In this document: piece by piece, positions 56,680-64,000 of the stretch
Layout of the letters: each line of letters begins with the position of its first letter
Position numbering within the stretch: position 1 is the stretch's first letter
Assembly (NCBI RefSeq): GCF_026672275.1
Contig: NZ_JANQCD010000004.1
Span: 1-64,000 of the forward strand
DNA: 64,000 nt
DNA from: Marinifilum sp. D737
GTDB taxonomy: Bacteria > Bacteroidota > Bacteroidia > Bacteroidales > Marinifilaceae
Direction: 5' to 3'
Made by a program: the position numbers and the translations under genes
The notes under the pieces: generated by a model
What the model was told of the DNA's origin: nothing
What the model saw: the letters and a program-made list of their open reading frames with translations, nothing else
The model's database searches: none

Positions 56680-57834
56680 ATGAACATTAACTCCTATAAA
56701 ATCATAACACGATTATTTACAAGAACATCACTTGCATTAACTCTATTGCTAACTACATTTAGTTTTGCAAATAGAATATATGCCCAAGACCAATCTTACC
56801 ATATTAAAACGGTAGTGATTGATGCCGGCCATGGAGGAAAAGATCCTGGAGCATTGGGTAAATCATCTCGTGAAAAAGATATCGTTTTAAATATCTCGCT
56901 GAAACTTGGTGGATATATAAAGAAATATTTCCCAAATGTAAATGTTGTATATACTAGAAAGACGGATGTATTTATTCCTTTAAATAAAAGATCGGAGATT
57001 GCAAACAAGCACAAAGCAGATCTGTTTATTTCCATTCATGCCAATGCAAATAACAATTCCAGGATTAGGGGAACAGAAACCTACACACTAGGATTGCACA
57101 AAACAAAAGAGAACCTTGAAGTAGCGATGAAAGAGAACGCTGTTATGCAATACGAAGACGATTGGTCTACCAAATATGAAGGTTTCGATCCAAACAATCC
57201 CGCATCGTATATTATTTTTAATTTGATGCAAGGTGTAAATCGTGACAAAAGCATTAGTATGGCAGAACTAACCGAGCATCAATTTAAAAACAGAGTGGGC
57301 CGTCACTCCAGAGGTGTTAGAGAAGCTGGTTTTTGGGTGCTAAAGCAAGTTAGTATGCCTTCTATTTTGGTTGAAGTAGGCTTTATTTCGAATCCAACGG
57401 AAGAAAAGTTTCTAAAAACTACAAAAGGACAAGATTATTTGGCTAGTGCGATCTTTAGAGCTTTTAGAGCTTATAAAGATAAAGTAGAACAAACCAGCGT
57501 AGTTCTTCATAAGCAAAAGGAAAATGAAAAGAAAATCGAAAATGAAATTAATACAATAGGAAACACTACAGAACAAGTTGAGTATTGTATTCAATTAAAA
57601 TCATCTATTAAACAGATTCCTTTAAACTCTAGAGTTTTTAAAAATTTAAAAAACATCACGGAACGAAAAATAAATGGATCTTATAAATACACCATAGGTT
57701 CTACATCGAATTATTCTGAAATCGTAAATTTACAAAAGACAGTACGTAAAAAAATAAAGGACTGTTTTGTAGTGGCTTTCTATAAAGGGAAACGAATTTC
57801 TCTCTCAAAAGCTAAAGAACTTCAAAAAACATGA
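56680..57834 (+). CDS. N-acetylmuramoyl-L-alanine amidase (Amidase_3) with SPOR-like C-terminus
   Basis: Cleaves peptide stems from peptidoglycan glycan strands in the periplasm. I use the ATG at 56680 (384 residues), which gives a signal sequence ending near NRIYA; a TTG at 56641 would add 13 residues. Zinc ligands are His51 (DAGHGG), Glu65 (SSREKD) and His120 (SIHANA), with catalytic Glu232 (LVEVGFISN). The C-terminal stretch (about 305-380, beginning VEYCIQLKSS and containing NGSYKYTIG and FVVAFYKGKRI) looks like a SPOR domain, which would bind septal glycan. The next gene has a similar tail. It is followed by the MCE gene after 64 bp. Confidence 0.92.
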   Translation: MNINSYKIITRLFTRTSLALTLLLTTFSFANRIYAQDQSYHIKTVVIDAGHGGKDPGALGKSSREKDIVLNISLKLGGYIKKYFPNVNVVYTRKTDVFIPLNKRSEIANKHKADLFISIHANANNNSRIRGTETYTLGLHKTKENLEVAMKENAVMQYEDDWSTKYEGFDPNNPASYIIFNLMQGVNRDKSISMAELTEHQFKNRVGRHSRGVREAGFWVLKQVSMPSILVEVGFISNPTEEKFLKTTKGQDYLASAIFRAFRAYKDKVEQTSVVLHKQKENEKKIENEINTIGNTTEQVEYCIQLKSSIKQIPLNSRVFKNLKNITERKINGSYKYTIGSTSNYSEIVNLQKTVRKKIKDCFVVAFYKGKRISLSKAKELQKT

Positions 57835-57898
57835 TTAGTTTTACATTAAACAAACCTGTTTTTGCTACGTACAATATCTATTATATAATACAGTCTGT

Positions 57899-59125
57899 AT
57901 GAAAATTTCAAAAGATTCAATAATTGGCTTAGTTGTTATAGGTGCAATTGCAATTTTAATTTGGGGCATAAATTTCCTAAAAGGATTTAACATGCTATCA
58001 CCTGAACAAAGTTTTTGTGCCAAATACGAAAGAGTTGATGGATTAAAAAAATCAAGTCCTGTTACGCTAAGAGGTTACAAAATTGGACAGATCAAATCCA
58101 TTCAATTTAGTTCAAAGGCAGATAATCTAATTGTTGAATTTTCTATTGCGGACGAATTTCAATTGCCTAAAGATACCGAAGCACGAATTGTCAGCTCGGA
58201 TATTATGGGAACAAAAGAGATACAATTACTCCCTGGTAAATCGAAATTAACTTTAAGCACCGGAGATACTCTATTGGGAAGTATGGAAGGTGATTTAAAA
58301 GAACAGGTGAGTATGCAAATGCTTCCTCTAAAAAGAAAAGCAGAAAACCTAATGTCTAGTGTTGACTCTGTTCTCTCAGTCATACAATACATCTTCAATA
58401 AAGACACTCGCGAAAATCTTACTCGTAGCTTTAGCAGTATAGAGCAAACTTTTCAGAAACTTGAAAACACATCTGGAACCTTAGACACAATCGTTACGGG
58501 ACAAAAAACTCATATGGAAAATATCATTTCAAATGTTGATTCCATAACCACAAACTTAAAGGAGAACAATAAGAACATCTCAAATATCCTTACCAACTTC
58601 TCGTCGATTAGTGATTCGTTAAAAGCAGTAGAAATTGCAGAAACCATTAACAATGCAAAGCTAACTCTAAAACAATCCAACGAAATACTAGAGAAAATCA
58701 ATTCTGGTCAAGGATCAATGGGAATGTTGATTAACAATGATACCTTATATATGAATTTGGAGGCGGCTTCGAATAGCTTGACCAATTTGTTAATCGACTT
58801 AAAAAACAATCCTAAAAAGTACATGCACTTCTCCTTATTCGATACAGGGAAAACAGTATATATGAATTCCAATAAAACCAAAAAGAAGTTAGACAAGGAG
58901 AAACAAACCCATTATAGAGTTCAAATTCTTTCATCCAAATCACAAGTTGATCTGAATGACCCAATTTTTAAGGGCTACAAAAAAATTGAAGAAGTATATT
59001 ATAATGGACTGTATAAATACACATTAGATGACACTCAGAACTATAAAGAAATTATAAGAAAACTTAAAAGAATTAAAGCAGATTTCCCGGATGCCTTTAT
59101 TATTAAAATAACACCCGAGGATTAG
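57899..59125 (+). CDS. MCE/MlaD-type lipid transport protein with SPOR-like C-terminus
   Basis: A 408-residue inner-membrane-anchored protein: N-terminal membrane helix (about 8-27), MCE domain (about 36-115, with YERVDGLKKSSPVTLRGYKIGQI), a long coiled-coil (about 125-290) and a C-terminal domain (about 338-405). MlaD-type proteins form hexamers that shuttle phospholipids across the periplasm. The C-terminal domain starts HYRVQILSSKSQVD and contains NGLYKYTLD and NYKEII, matching the tail of the upstream amidase (NGSYKYTIG, NYSEIV); both look like SPOR folds. An MCE-SPOR combination is unusual. No MlaE or MlaF permease genes are adjacent. Confidence 0.88.
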   Translation: MKISKDSIIGLVVIGAIAILIWGINFLKGFNMLSPEQSFCAKYERVDGLKKSSPVTLRGYKIGQIKSIQFSSKADNLIVEFSIADEFQLPKDTEARIVSSDIMGTKEIQLLPGKSKLTLSTGDTLLGSMEGDLKEQVSMQMLPLKRKAENLMSSVDSVLSVIQYIFNKDTRENLTRSFSSIEQTFQKLENTSGTLDTIVTGQKTHMENIISNVDSITTNLKENNKNISNILTNFSSISDSLKAVEIAETINNAKLTLKQSNEILEKINSGQGSMGMLINNDTLYMNLEAASNSLTNLLIDLKNNPKKYMHFSLFDTGKTVYMNSNKTKKKLDKEKQTHYRVQILSSKSQVDLNDPIFKGYKKIEEVYYNGLYKYTLDDTQNYKEIIRKLKRIKADFPDAFIIKITPED

Positions 59126-59516
59126 CTATTCACTTAACCATTCCCATTATGGTTAAACTTAAATCGATTAACCTATTGATTTTGTTGATGTAATAAGGAT
59201 CTGTTAAATTCTTTTTAACAACCAACGCATTATGTTTTATTATTGTTTAATTCTAAACAAGCTTTTAAGACTTAAAAGTATGATATGGAAACCTGCTAAA
59301 AGTCAGGCTTTTAAAAAATTACATTTCTTATCTTTCTGATTTTCTGATACTTAGTTAATTTAATTTTTTTTTCATTTCTGTATCGTCGATTTATAGTAGG
59401 TTATACATTCTTTTTAAAAAATCAATAGAAAAATAATTTTTTTTTCTTTTTTTTTTTCACAATCTTGCATAAGCAAAAATTGACACACCCTAATTTTTTA
59501 AAACACTGAAATAGAA
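59126..59516. other. AT- and T-rich region upstream of dnaA
   Basis: No gene is visible in 391 bp. A weak hairpin (TTAACCAT 59134-59141, ATGGTTAA 59149-59156) follows the MCE gene. Long T-tracts occur at about 59365-59375 and 59435-59458. I find no convincing DnaA box (TTATCCACA type), so I do not call an origin. Confidence 0.55.
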
Positions 59517-60947
59517 ATGAATAATAATCACTTCCAGGTCTGGAATAATTGTTTGGCTGTAATAAAAGACAATGTTCCTCCAATTAGCTTCAAAACATGG
59601 TTCGAACCAATCGTACCTTTGAACTTGGAGAATCAAGTCTTGACTTTACAAGTACCAAGTCATTTCTTTTATGAGTATTTGGAAGAGCAATACATTGATA
59701 TTCTTAGAAAAACATTACGAAAAGAAATTGGTAATGGTGCAAAATTGGAATACAATGTAGTAATGGAGAATAATCACATTGCTAATGCTAAGCCTATTTC
59801 AGTTGTTGTTCCTGGCAATAATCCTGCGAATACAAAAAATCGCCCGGTTAACATGCCAACAGATAAGGAAGAACAAACCATTCGAAACCCGTTTGTAATT
59901 CCAGGAATCAAAAAATTACATATCGATTCTCAGTTAAATCCTGATTATTCATTTACGAACTTTATTGAAGGTGATTGTAACAGGTTGGCTAGATCAGCAG
60001 GTGTGGCTGTTGCTGAAAATCCTGGAGGAACTGCTTTTAACCCATTGGTTTTATATGGAGATTCTGGTTTAGGAAAAACTCACTTGGCTCAGGCAATTGG
60101 TCTTAAAACCAAAGAATTGTATCAGGATAAGACCGTACTTTATGTAAGTGCCAATAAATTCCAAACGCAGTTTACTGAGGCTATTCGCAATAATAACAAG
60201 AATGATTTTCTTCACTTCTATCAAATGATTGATGTCCTAATTATTGATGACATTCAAGAATTGGCAGGTAAAGAAAAAACACAGAATACATTCTTCCATA
60301 TTTTCAATCACTTGCACCAATCAGGTAAGCAGTTAATTCTTACCTCTGATAAGGCTCCGATTGAACTGAAAGGTATGGAGAACCGTTTATTATCGCGATT
60401 CAAATGGGGTTTATCAGCTGATCTTCAGAATCCTGACTATGATACAAGGGTTAGAATTCTTCAGCAAAAAGCATATAAAGATGGTATCGTTCTTGACATG
60501 GATGTTATTGAATACATTGCAAGTAATGTTACCAATAATGTAAGAGAGTTGGAAGGAGCATTAATTTCCTTATTGGCTCAATCTACATTAAATAAAAAAG
60601 AATTGAATCTAGAGCTGGCAACAAGTATTATTGACAAATTGGTTAAAAATACAAAACGTGAGCTTTCTATTGATTACATTCAAAAAGTTGTTTGTGACCA
60701 TTTTTCATTGCCTATTGATGTTCTTCAGGCAAAAACAAGAAAAAGAGAAATTGTACAGGCCAGACAAATTGCCATGTATTTTTCCAAAACTTTAACAAAA
60801 GCATCTTTGGCGTCAATTGGATCGCAAATTGGTAACAAAGATCACGCAACAGTATTGCATGCTTGTAAAACAGTTAACAACTTAATGGATACCGATAGAG
60901 GATTCAAAACTCAAATTGATGAAATTGACAAAAAATTAAAAATGTAG
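59517..60947 (+). CDS. dnaA: Chromosomal replication initiator DnaA
   Basis: Binds and opens the replication origin. The 476-residue length is normal. Domain I (1-85, with PPISFKTWFEPI) is followed by a short linker, the AAA+ domain (about 135-350) with Walker A GDSGLGKTH (181-189), Walker B VLIIDDIQ (240-247) and sensor/arginine region NRLLSRFKWG, then domain IV with the DnaA signature NKDHATVLHACKTV near the end. It is monocistronic, followed by a terminator. The neighbours are not dnaN or other classic origin genes. Confidence 0.98.
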   Translation: MNNNHFQVWNNCLAVIKDNVPPISFKTWFEPIVPLNLENQVLTLQVPSHFFYEYLEEQYIDILRKTLRKEIGNGAKLEYNVVMENNHIANAKPISVVVPGNNPANTKNRPVNMPTDKEEQTIRNPFVIPGIKKLHIDSQLNPDYSFTNFIEGDCNRLARSAGVAVAENPGGTAFNPLVLYGDSGLGKTHLAQAIGLKTKELYQDKTVLYVSANKFQTQFTEAIRNNNKNDFLHFYQMIDVLIIDDIQELAGKEKTQNTFFHIFNHLHQSGKQLILTSDKAPIELKGMENRLLSRFKWGLSADLQNPDYDTRVRILQQKAYKDGIVLDMDVIEYIASNVTNNVRELEGALISLLAQSTLNKKELNLELATSIIDKLVKNTKRELSIDYIQKVVCDHFSLPIDVLQAKTRKREIVQARQIAMYFSKTLTKASLASIGSQIGNKDHATVLHACKTVNNLMDTDRGFKTQIDEIDKKLKM

Positions 60948-60980
60948 TTCAATTACTAACTATACTATATTGCTACCCTG

Positions 60981-61015
60981 AGAAGCAGATTCATTTTGGA
61001 TCTGCTTTTCTTTTT
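60981..61015 (+). terminator. Terminator after dnaA
   Basis: AAGCAGAT (60983-60990) and ATCTGCTT (61000-61007) form a perfect stem, followed by a T-rich run to 61015. Confidence 0.85.
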
Positions 61016-61052
61016 GGGTTTCATTCCTTATTTTTCGCCAAAATTTTAACCA

Positions 61053-61913
61053 ATGCTATACTTACTTTTTGCCATACTATCCTCAGCCGGAATTTTTGTT
61101 TGCTTTAAATATCTGGAAAAATATAAAGTAGATATTCTGCTTGCCATTATAATTAACTACATCACAGCATCTGTTTGTGGATTTCTGTTAAGTGATTCAA
61201 ATATTACTTTCACACAAATTGTTCACCAGCCATGGTTTAACATTTCGTTTATAATTGGAACTGCTTTTATTGCTGCCTTTTTTATTATTGGGAGATCAAC
61301 TCAAAAAGCAGGAATTTCCATTACAACATTAGCTAGTAAAATGTCTTTTGTATTGCCAATGATTTTTTCCATTGTATTTTATCAGGAAGCAATTTCTACA
61401 CAAAAAATTATCGGATTTGTTTTGGCCATTAGTGCTGTACTTTTAAGTATTTATAAAGATCAATCTGATGCCACCCAGCGCAAATATTTGTGGCTGCCAA
61501 TACTACTGTTCTTTGTTGCAGGAACTGTTGACTCTCTTGTAAAATATGCACAGGAAGAATACCTTACATCTGGTGGACAGGAAATATTCTCTACCCTACT
61601 CTTCGCTATTGCGGCCATTTCAGGTTTTGTTGTTTTGATCGTTAAAAAGCAAAATTTCAAAGAACTATTTCGAGCAAAAGTATTAATTGGAGGTCTTCTC
61701 CTGGGATTGGTTAACTTTGGTTCTCTGCACTTTTTAATCGCCTCATTGAACAAATCAGGCTTCGATAGTTCCGTTGTCTTTAGCATCATCAATATTGGAA
61801 TTGTTGCAGTTTCCGTTTTAATAGGAATAGGTATTTTCAGAGAAAAACTAAACAAAATAAACCTTTTGGGAATAGTACTCGCAATTATTGCTATTTTTAT
61901 CCTTACAAATTAA
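61053..61913 (+). CDS. EamA/DMT-family membrane transporter
   Basis: A 286-residue inner-membrane protein with ten hydrophobic helices in two five-helix halves, the layout of the drug/metabolite transporter superfamily. The second-half signature FDSSVVFSIINIGIVAVSVLIG and the final GIVLAIIAIFILT are typical of EamA C-terminal helices; the first half ends IIGFVLAISAVLLSIYKD. The substrate is unknown. It is followed by the YigZ-type gene after 18 bp, probably in the same transcript. Confidence 0.85.
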   Translation: MLYLLFAILSSAGIFVCFKYLEKYKVDILLAIIINYITASVCGFLLSDSNITFTQIVHQPWFNISFIIGTAFIAAFFIIGRSTQKAGISITTLASKMSFVLPMIFSIVFYQEAISTQKIIGFVLAISAVLLSIYKDQSDATQRKYLWLPILLFFVAGTVDSLVKYAQEEYLTSGGQEIFSTLLFAIAAISGFVVLIVKKQNFKELFRAKVLIGGLLLGLVNFGSLHFLIASLNKSGFDSSVVFSIINIGIVAVSVLIGIGIFREKLNKINLLGIVLAIIAIFILTN

Positions 61914-61931
61914 AAAACAAGTTTTATTGAA

Positions 61932-62546
61932 TTGATGAGTAACGATACTTATAAAACCATTAGCCAACAATGCGAAGGCTTATACAAAGAAAAAGGCAGT
62001 AAATTTATAACCTATGTTTATCCGGTTAGCACCGAAGAAGAAATCAAAGAACACATTGCCAAACTAAAAAAAGAGTATTACGATGCTCGTCATCACTGCT
62101 ATGCATACATGCTTGGCGCAGATAAGAAAAACTTCCGTGCCAACGACGATGGAGAGCCCTCTTCAACTGCAGGAAAACCCATTTTAGGGCAAATTCTATC
62201 CAATGATCTTACCAACATTCTTATCGTAGTCGTACGTTATTTTGGTGGAACGAAACTTGGAGCCAGTGGACTAATTCATGCCTACAAAACTGCAGCAGCC
62301 GATGCCATTTCAAATGCTGAAATTTTAGACAAAACAGTAAATGATATTTATGACATACATTTCGATTACCTGGTAATGAATGATATCATGAAAATCATAA
62401 AGGATGAGCAACCAGAACAACTTGGGCAGGATTTTAACTTAACTTGCAAAATTACTCTAAGCATTCGCCAAAGTGAAGTGGAAAGATTAATTCAAAAATT
62501 TGAAAAAATTACCAGCGTAAAAGCAGAATATATTCGTACTACCTAG
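61932..62546 (+). CDS. YigZ/IMPACT family protein
   Basis: A 204-residue cytoplasmic protein of the universally found IMPACT/YigZ family. It shows the N-terminal domain signature EKGSKFITYVYPV, the family pattern YYDARHHCYAYMLG, NDDGEPSSTAGKPIL (77-91) and VVRYFGGTKLGASGLIHAYKTAA, then the DUF1949-type C-terminal domain (about 135-200). Eukaryotic IMPACT regulates translation via GCN2; the bacterial role is unclear. It lies 18 bp after the EamA gene. Confidence 0.92.
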   Translation: MMSNDTYKTISQQCEGLYKEKGSKFITYVYPVSTEEEIKEHIAKLKKEYYDARHHCYAYMLGADKKNFRANDDGEPSSTAGKPILGQILSNDLTNILIVVVRYFGGTKLGASGLIHAYKTAAADAISNAEILDKTVNDIYDIHFDYLVMNDIMKIIKDEQPEQLGQDFNLTCKITLSIRQSEVERLIQKFEKITSVKAEYIRTT

Positions 62547-62633
62547 CTTATTATCTCTCAATCCAATAGACTATTTTTAATAATCAATATAATGCCAAGA
62601 TTAAAAATTTGTTAATAATTAATCAAGTTTTCA

Positions 62634-62666
62634 TTTGATTTCTCGAATAAATTATACCTATATTTG
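62634..62666 (+). promoter_or_regulatory. Bacteroidota-type promoter of the pyrB leader
   Basis: TTTG (62634-62637) and TATATTTG (62659-62666) are an exact match to the -33 TTTG / -7 TANNTTTG consensus with a 21-bp spacer. Transcription would start near 62672, about 265 nt before the pyrB start codon. Confidence 0.7.
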
Positions 62667-62675
62667 TAATCTAGA

Positions 62676-62933
62676 ATGGAGTACATAATTATTCAATCTA
62701 GAGCCGCATTTATATCTGAAAGAAGTAAGTTTCATTACTTCTTCACTCACATTTTCCATTATTTATTTCGATGTAAACGCAATAACAAGGCGTATTTTCT
62801 TGATTGTTATTTGGGTAATCCCCTTCAAAAATATTTTTCAAAAAAACCAACATTACCATTAATTTCGGTAATTGTTGGTTTTTTTTTGTGCAGAATAATA
62901 AACAAGCATTTTATATACACTTTTAATTTTTAA
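62676..62933 (+). CDS. Possible pyrB leader ORF spanning the attenuator (pyrL-like)
   Basis: An 85-codon frame starts at the predicted transcript 5' end and stops 3 nt before the pyrB ATG. It runs through a U-rich stretch encoding FHYFFTHIFHYLF and through the terminator hairpin at 62844-62887. The product (MEYIIIQSRAAF...) is not a recognisable protein. The layout resembles the E. coli pyrBI leader, where coupled translation of a leader frame opposes termination when UTP is scarce. It may be untranslated; the near-leaderless start is a weakness of the model. Confidence 0.4.
   Translation: MEYIIIQSRAAFISERSKFHYFFTHIFHYLFRCKRNNKAYFLDCYLGNPLQKYFSKKPTLPLISVIVGFFLCRIINKHFIYTFNF
62721..62742 (+). 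promoter_or_regulatory. Early leader hairpin (possible RNA polymerase pause site)
   Basis: AGAAGTAA (62721-62728) and TTACTTCT (62735-62742) form a perfect 8-bp stem with a 6-base loop, directly followed by a U-rich leader stretch. Confidence 0.5.
62844..62887 (+). terminator. Attenuator-type terminator in front of pyrB
   Basis: AAACCAACATTACC (62844-62857) pairs with GGTAATTGTTGG (62867-62878), with one bulged base, and is followed by nine T (62879-62887). It lies 49 bp before pyrB and about 300 bp beyond the YigZ stop, after the pyrB promoter, so it should act as an attenuator rather than as the terminator of the upstream operon. Confidence 0.8.
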
Positions 62934-62936
62934 TCA

Positions 62937-63842
62937 ATGGATAACAAAAGTTTAGTATCGATCGACGACTACACAAAAGAAGAAATTCTGGAAGTATTAG
63001 CCAGAGCTGCCGAATTCGAAAAAAATCCAAACTGCAACCTATTGGAAGGTAAAGTTGTTGCTTCGCTTTTTTTCGAGCCATCTACTCGTACTCGACTAAG
63101 TTTCGAAACTGCTATTAGCAGAATGGGTGGTAAGATTGTAGGATTTACCGATTCCTCTTCGTCAAGTGTTACCAAAGGTGAAACTTTGAAAGATACCACC
63201 AAAATGGTAAGTAATTATTGCGACTTGGTGGTTATGCGCCATCCAATTGAAGGGTCAGCTCGCTATGCTTCCGAAGTATCCGATGTTCCGGTAATCAATG
63301 CAGGTGATGGAGCAAATCAGCATCCTACACAAACCATGCTTGACCTTTACTCAATTTACAAAACACAAGGAACTCTGGAAAACCTTAACATCTTTATGGT
63401 AGGAGATTTAAAATACGGACGTACCGTTCACTCCTTGTTAATGGCGATGTCGCATTTTAACCCAACCTTCCACTTTATTGCTCCAAAAGAATTGGAAATT
63501 CCTTTGGCGTACAAGATTTTCATGAACAAGAACAACATTAAATATCATGAACACACCGAGTTCAACGACATCATTAATGATGCTGATATCTTGTACATGA
63601 CTCGTGTTCAGCGTGAGCGCTTTGCCGATCCGTTGGAGTATGAGAAAGTGAAGAATGTGTACATCCTAAAGAATGATATGCTTGAGAATACCAGAGATAA
63701 CCTGAAAATTCTTCATCCACTTCCAAGAGTAAACGAAATTGCTGTTGATGTAGATGAAAATCCTAAAGCATACTATTTCCAACAAGCTCTTAATGGTGTC
63801 TATGCACGACAGGCAATTATTGCAAAGGCTCTTGATTTATAA
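62937..63842 (+). CDS. pyrB: Aspartate carbamoyltransferase catalytic subunit
   Basis: First committed step of pyrimidine synthesis: carbamoyl phosphate plus aspartate to carbamoyl aspartate. The 301-residue length is typical. Carbamoyl-phosphate-binding [13 protein letters not shown] carries Ser49-Thr50-Arg51-Thr52; [10 protein letters not shown] and [10 protein letters not shown] follow in the aspartate-binding half. A pyrI-type gene begins 33 bp after its stop, so the enzyme should be the B-class, allosterically controlled holoenzyme. The leader hairpins suggest control by pyrimidine levels. Confidence 0.97.
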   Translation: MDNKSLVSIDDYTKEEILEVLARAAEFEKNPNCNLLEGKVVASLFFEPSTRTRLSFETAISRMGGKIVGFTDSSSSSVTKGETLKDTTKMVSNYCDLVVMRHPIEGSARYASEVSDVPVINAGDGANQHPTQTMLDLYSIYKTQGTLENLNIFMVGDLKYGRTVHSLLMAMSHFNPTFHFIAPKELEIPLAYKIFMNKNNIKYHEHTEFNDIINDADILYMTRVQRERFADPLEYEKVKNVYILKNDMLENTRDNLKILHPLPRVNEIAVDVDENPKAYYFQQALNGVYARQAIIAKALDL

Positions 63843-63875
63843 TCACATTTTTCACGCTAAAAAGAACATCAAAAT

Positions 63876-64000
63876 ATGAACGCAAAAAAAGAATTACAAG
63901 TAAGTGCGATCGAAAATGGAACTGTAATTGACCACATTCCAGCAGAATATCTTTTTCAGGTAATTAATATACTTGGACTAGACAATTGTGATAATTCTGT
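63876..64000 (+). CDS. pyrI: Aspartate carbamoyltransferase regulatory subunit (partial, runs off right edge)
   Basis: The first 41 codons are visible: [20 protein letters not shown] followed by [15 protein letters not shown]. The sequence [15 protein letters not shown] is characteristic of PyrI N-terminal allosteric domains that bind ATP/CTP. The zinc-binding C-terminal domain is beyond the window. It is co-transcribed with pyrB (33 bp gap). Confidence 0.93.
   Translation, partial: MNAKKELQVSAIENGTVIDHIPAEYLFQVINILGLDNCDNS

Noticed and set aside
59126-59516. Replication origin upstream of dnaA
   Set aside because: The region is AT-rich with T-tracts, but I found no cluster of DnaA boxes, and no dnaN or similar gene follows.

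Overview
This window looks like a chromosomal segment of a Bacteroidota bacterium, probably a marine Marinilabiliales/Marinifilaceae-type anaerobe; that placement is my inference. The evidence is an AT-rich genome, a SusC/SusD pair, GH92/GH97/GH20 enzymes with Bacteroidota-type lipoprotein signals, a type IX secretion C-terminal domain, TANNTTTG-type -7 promoter elements, and sensory [FeFe]-hydrogenase genes that fit an anaerobic lifestyle. I saw no rRNA, tRNA, CRISPR array or intact insertion sequence.

Positions 1-4450 hold the start of a leftward gene cut by the edge, asnB, a small membrane protein with a PH-like soluble part, an 0.8 kb AT-rich gap and a coiled-coil protein.

Positions 4487-30963 are one long leftward polysaccharide utilization locus (PUL) that I read as an N-glycan (glucosylated high-mannose) system. 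In transcription order it encodes SusC, SusD, a two-LamG surface lipoprotein, two GH92 alpha-mannosidases, a PNGase F-II-like amidase, a GH20 beta-hexosaminidase, a GH125 alpha-1,6-mannosidase, a GH65 and a GH97 alpha-glucosidase, a third GH92, a sodium/solute symporter and a cytoplasmic GH130 phosphorylase. The set covers each expected step: release of the glycan from Asn, removal of glucose caps, trimming of mannose, cleavage of GlcNAc, import of a small core sugar and its phosphorolysis. A divergent gene (31359) encodes an unusual membrane-spanning regulator with a LamG/kelch-like sensor outside and a SARP-type DNA-binding region inside. An identical 17-bp palindromic element lies upstream of susC and upstream of the second enzyme block. 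A ROK kinase, an MFS sugar transporter and a LacI regulator (33996-37265) form an adjoining leftward operon.

Positions 37478-47250 hold proC, a secreted trypsin-like peptidase with PKD repeats and a T9SS domain, a stand-alone response regulator, and a leftward operon with two paralogous pairs of sensory [FeFe]-hydrogenase plus SpoIIE-type phosphatase, with a small [2Fe-2S] protein between them. One hydrogenase paralogue has altered cluster ligands.

Positions 47660-64000 are mostly housekeeping: a PQQ-propeller protein and a LolA-like protein, a 1.3 kb gap with two possible tiny genes, an EEP-family nuclease/phosphatase, RidA, a TrpG/PabA amidotransferase, LptD, a cell-wall amidase and an MCE/MlaD protein that share a SPOR-like tail, DnaA, an EamA transporter, a YigZ protein, and pyrB-pyrI. 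The pyrB leader has a promoter, a leader ORF and a terminator arranged like a translation-coupled attenuator. All functions are assigned by reading motifs; no database search was run.
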